From positions 1-8,434 of the forward strand of contig JBBAAG010000106.1 in assembly GCA_041658405.1 (NCBI GenBank): a stretch of DNA of 8,434 nt, in the 5' to 3' direction. A program made the position numbers and the translations under genes. Source of the DNA: Elusimicrobiota bacterium. GTDB lineage: Bacteria; Elusimicrobiota; UBA5214; JBBAAG01. Positions 6,771-8,434 of this stretch are shown in pieces (the stretch's first letter is position 1; each line of letters begins with the position of its first letter). The notes beneath the pieces were generated by a model. It did no database searches, had not been told where the DNA came from, and saw only the letters and a list, made by a program, of their open reading frames with translations.

Positions 6771-7228
6771 TTTCATCAAGTGAAAGAGATAAAATTTATC
6801 AAGAAGAATTGGCAAAAGCAAAACAGCAAATAGAAAAAACAAACGAGCCGTTTTGGCGTTGGAACAATATGATAATGTGGAGTTGGATAGTAGCTTTTCT
6901 TATAATAATTCCTTTTATATACCTTGGAATAAATATCGTGCATAAAGAAAACATGTACTCAAAAATTACAGTTGGTCAAACAAAAGAACAAGTAAAATCC
7001 CTTTTGGGAGAACCGGAATGGACAGATTTACCGTATAGAGGTTTTGGGGCTGGAGAAGATGAATGTGTTACTTGGTTTTACGGAATAACAAACTGGAAAT
7101 TAAGGGAAGAAATTGGAAATATGAAGTCATATAATGGAGACGCGTCTATTGCAATTGTATTTGGAAAAGATGCTGCAATTGCGATTGATAGAGATAAGTC
7201 TTATAAATTTACAAAAATGGTAAACTAA
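6767..7228 (+). CDS. Membrane-anchored BamE/SmpA-like protein
   Basis: The 153-residue product has a charged N-terminal helix (about 5-27, possibly coiled), one membrane segment (about 37-58, WSWIVAFLIIIPFIYLGINI) and a C-terminal domain with the SmpA/OmlA (BamE) signature: YSKITVGQTKEQVKSLLGEP at 64-83, followed by a strand with W102 F104 and later strands (SIAIVFGKDAAIAI). BamE itself is a lipoprotein of the outer-membrane assembly machine. This protein has no lipobox and uses an uncleaved anchor, so it belongs to the wider fold family and is not BamE proper. The domain is probably on the outer face of the inner membrane, though topology is inferred. It is the last gene of the run and ends 4 bases before a ygiQ-tail fragment. 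Confidence 0.78.
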   Translation: MISSSERDKIYQEELAKAKQQIEKTNEPFWRWNNMIMWSWIVAFLIIIPFIYLGINIVHKENMYSKITVGQTKEQVKSLLGEPEWTDLPYRGFGAGEDECVTWFYGITNWKLREEIGNMKSYNGDASIAIVFGKDAAIAIDRDKSYKFTKMVN

Positions 7229-7232
7229 TAAC

Positions 7233-7327
7233 ATGTATTCAGCAATGAAATTCGGTGAAAAAAGTTTGCTTGTAGAGTATGATAATAAGAAAAAACAAAG
7301 GCAGAAGGATATTGTTATGGCAAAATA
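7233..7327 (+). pseudogene. Detached ygiQ 3'-end fragment
   Basis: From ATG 7233 a 31-codon frame runs to TAG at 7327, and from 7272 it encodes VEYDNKKKQRQKDIV followed by MAK. That is the YgiQ C-terminus found at 3202-3248, here without the enzyme. Upstream of the identical part the peptide (MYSAMKFGEKSLL) is only loosely like the YgiQ stretch MYYTGIDPFTDERLI, so the fragment may include a diverged further part. It lies between the BamE-like gene and the convergent dehydrogenase gene. It is probably a remnant; translation as a short peptide cannot be excluded, but no good ribosome site is seen. Confidence 0.75.
7270..7317 (+). repeat. Direct repeat, right copy (ygiQ 3' end)
   Basis: This is the partner of 3201-3248 in the same orientation, with 46 of 48 bases matching and the first 34 identical. 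The differences at 7304 and 7307 are G here and A in the left copy, both synonymous in the YgiQ frame. Confidence 0.93.
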
Positions 7328-7331
7328 GGGT

Positions 7332-8434
7332 TTAGAGTAATTTTATTAGGTTAAAGAATGTTTTTGTTACGAGTTTAATAATAGCGCTATCTACCGGTAA
7401 ACTGCTGAATTTATTCAATACTTCCGCAATACTTTGAGTTTTGACTAGCTTCTGTAATTCCACCGCCTGTGGATCTGCCGGGTTGTCATACCGTAGTGCT
7501 GCGGCAATTCCTACCGCAATATTTTCCGGGGTGATACCATAAGATAACGCAGTCCGCGCACTGCCGATTAACCGGTCGTTATACCCGAGCTTGCGTAATG
7601 GATCGCGTCCAACCCTCGCGACGGTATCCCCAAGTTCTTTATTCTGGAACCTGTGGAAAAGGTCGGTTATATGGTTATCCATATCGTTCTGCGTGAACCC
7701 ATGTTTTTTTATCAATGCAGTACCGGATTCTTTTAATGCTGCGGTAACGATACTAACAAGTTTCTTATCCTCTACCGCCTGCCAGATGTATTCATAACCT
7801 TTAAGATAGCCAAGGTATGCGTACATTGAATGTCCGAGGTTATGGATAAACAATTTACGTTCTTCATAACCCTTAAAATTACCTTGAGGTATTACTCCTT
7901 TAATCACAGGTGTTTCGCCGCGGAAGCCTTTTTTATCAACGGGTAAGACAGAGTATTCTTCTACAAACACAATTGTAGGATCTTTCTCACGTATTTCCGC
8001 AGGGACGACAGGGATCATGCGGCTGACAACGGATTCTACCATTCCAACGTATTTATCTACGTATTCGTGGCAAGTACAGTTTTCTTTTACCCATAACCGT
8101 AAGTGTTCCGATGAGTCAAGCAGGTTTTCACAGATGATTATGTTCAATGGTTGTGTTATCCCGGCTTTTTCACGGAAAGAAATGCCTTTCGCGATTAACG
8201 GCGCAATTTTGGGTAGTATATTCACCCCGACTGCGGTACAGAGAATATCAGCGGATTTAACTTCTTCCGCGACAACAGCGGTGTCTTTAGAATTAACCGC
8301 GCGGACATTTTGTATTTTAATTTCTTTTGGGTTATCCCCGACAATTTTTATGGTGTAACCTTTGTTTGTGTTCAACGCGGAGATAACAGTCTCCATAACG
8401 TCAATAAATACAACTTCATATCCTGACTCGCTGA
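7332..8434 (-). CDS. mtlD: Mannitol-1-phosphate 5-dehydrogenase family protein (5' truncated by window edge)
   Basis: The family interconverts mannitol 1-phosphate and fructose 6-phosphate with NAD. The frame remains open to the window end beyond the first visible ATG (8394-8396), so 366 codons are visible and roughly 20 N-terminal residues, including the Rossmann glycine motif, are missing; E. coli MtlD is 382. The similarity to E. coli MtlD runs throughout: PLNIIICENLL, ERKLFIHNLGHSMYAYLG, ESGTALIKKHGF, RVGRDPLRKLGYNDRLI and GIAAALRYDNPADPQA. The catalytic K-x4-N-x2-H motif of the long-chain polyol dehydrogenases is intact: Lys 7854-7856, Asn 7839-7841, His 7830-7832. It is convergent with the ygiQ side, and no hairpin terminator was found between them. 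A related polyol-phosphate or hexuronate dehydrogenase activity is possible. Confidence 0.9.
   Translation of the reverse strand, partial: SESGYEVVFIDVMETVISALNTNKGYTIKIVGDNPKEIKIQNVRAVNSKDTAVVAEEVKSADILCTAVGVNILPKIAPLIAKGISFREKAGITQPLNIIICENLLDSSEHLRLWVKENCTCHEYVDKYVGMVESVVSRMIPVVPAEIREKDPTIVFVEEYSVLPVDKKGFRGETPVIKGVIPQGNFKGYEERKLFIHNLGHSMYAYLGYLKGYEYIWQAVEDKKLVSIVTAALKESGTALIKKHGFTQNDMDNHITDLFHRFQNKELGDTVARVGRDPLRKLGYNDRLIGSARTALSYGITPENIAVGIAAALRYDNPADPQAVELQKLVKTQSIAEVLNKFSSLPVDSAIIKLVTKTFFNLIKLL

Larger units (their letters stand above)
3249..7269. other. Putative inserted AT-rich block between two ygiQ tails
   Basis: The stretch between the two ygiQ 3'-end copies differs from its surroundings. 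In sample 60-base lines I counted 14 G+C at 5401, 16 at 6781 and 22 at 3781, against 32 at 1981 and 32 at 7501 in the flanks. It contains a self-contained plus-strand gene run with its own promoter and envelope-type products, unlike the metabolic genes on either side. The repeat-to-repeat offset is 4069 bases. No integrase, transposase or terminal inverted repeat was seen, so this could be a non-autonomous or decayed integrated element, or the outcome of recombination with a second ygiQ copy. The outer limits are inferred and could be off by some tens to a few hundred bases on the left. Confidence 0.6.

Overview
The window reads as chromosomal DNA from an uncultured, probably Gram-negative bacterium. 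One short gene encodes an apparent secreted outer-membrane beta-barrel, and another encodes a signal-peptide protein with fibronectin type III and formylglycine-generating-enzyme (FGE-sulfatase) domains, a combination I associate with poorly characterised environmental phyla. The sequence alone does not fix the taxon. No rRNA, tRNA, CRISPR array, transposase or integrase was seen.

Layout. Positions 1-3268 hold a compact plus-strand cluster: the 3' part of dhaK, complete dhaL, and a YgiQ-family radical SAM gene that starts 3 bases after dhaL stops. Positions 3269-3572 are mostly non-coding, with one doubtful 31-codon ORF and a strong-looking sigma70-type promoter (TTGACT, 17-base spacer, TACAAT). 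Positions 3573-7228 hold a plus-strand run of five tightly packed genes: a secreted FN3/FGE-like protein, an unrecognised 228-residue protein, a small signal-peptide beta-barrel protein, a DUF4177-like protein, and a membrane-anchored BamE/SmpA-like protein whose ATG overlaps the previous stop as ATGA. Positions 7332-8434 hold the minus-strand 3' part of a mannitol-1-phosphate 5-dehydrogenase family gene, cut by the window end.

The main structural observation is that the five-gene run is bracketed by two copies of the 3' end of ygiQ. Bases 3201-3248, inside the intact gene, match 7270-7317 at 46 of 48 positions, with the first 34 identical. The two internal differences are both synonymous third-position changes in the YgiQ reading frame. 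The DNA between the copies is visibly AT-richer than the flanks: hand counts of sample 60-base lines give 14-22 G+C inside and 32 in the flanks. The simplest reading is that about 4.07 kb was inserted at, or recombined into, the 3' end of ygiQ, leaving a ygiQ tail on each side. The mechanism is unknown because no recombinase is visible.

Functionally, the flanks are central carbon and polyol metabolism: dihydroxyacetone or related ketose phosphorylation, and mannitol-1-phosphate/fructose-6-phosphate interconversion. The inner block looks like accessory cell-envelope cargo with its own promoter. Its joint function cannot be stated from sequence, but three of its five products are predicted to be exported or membrane-anchored.
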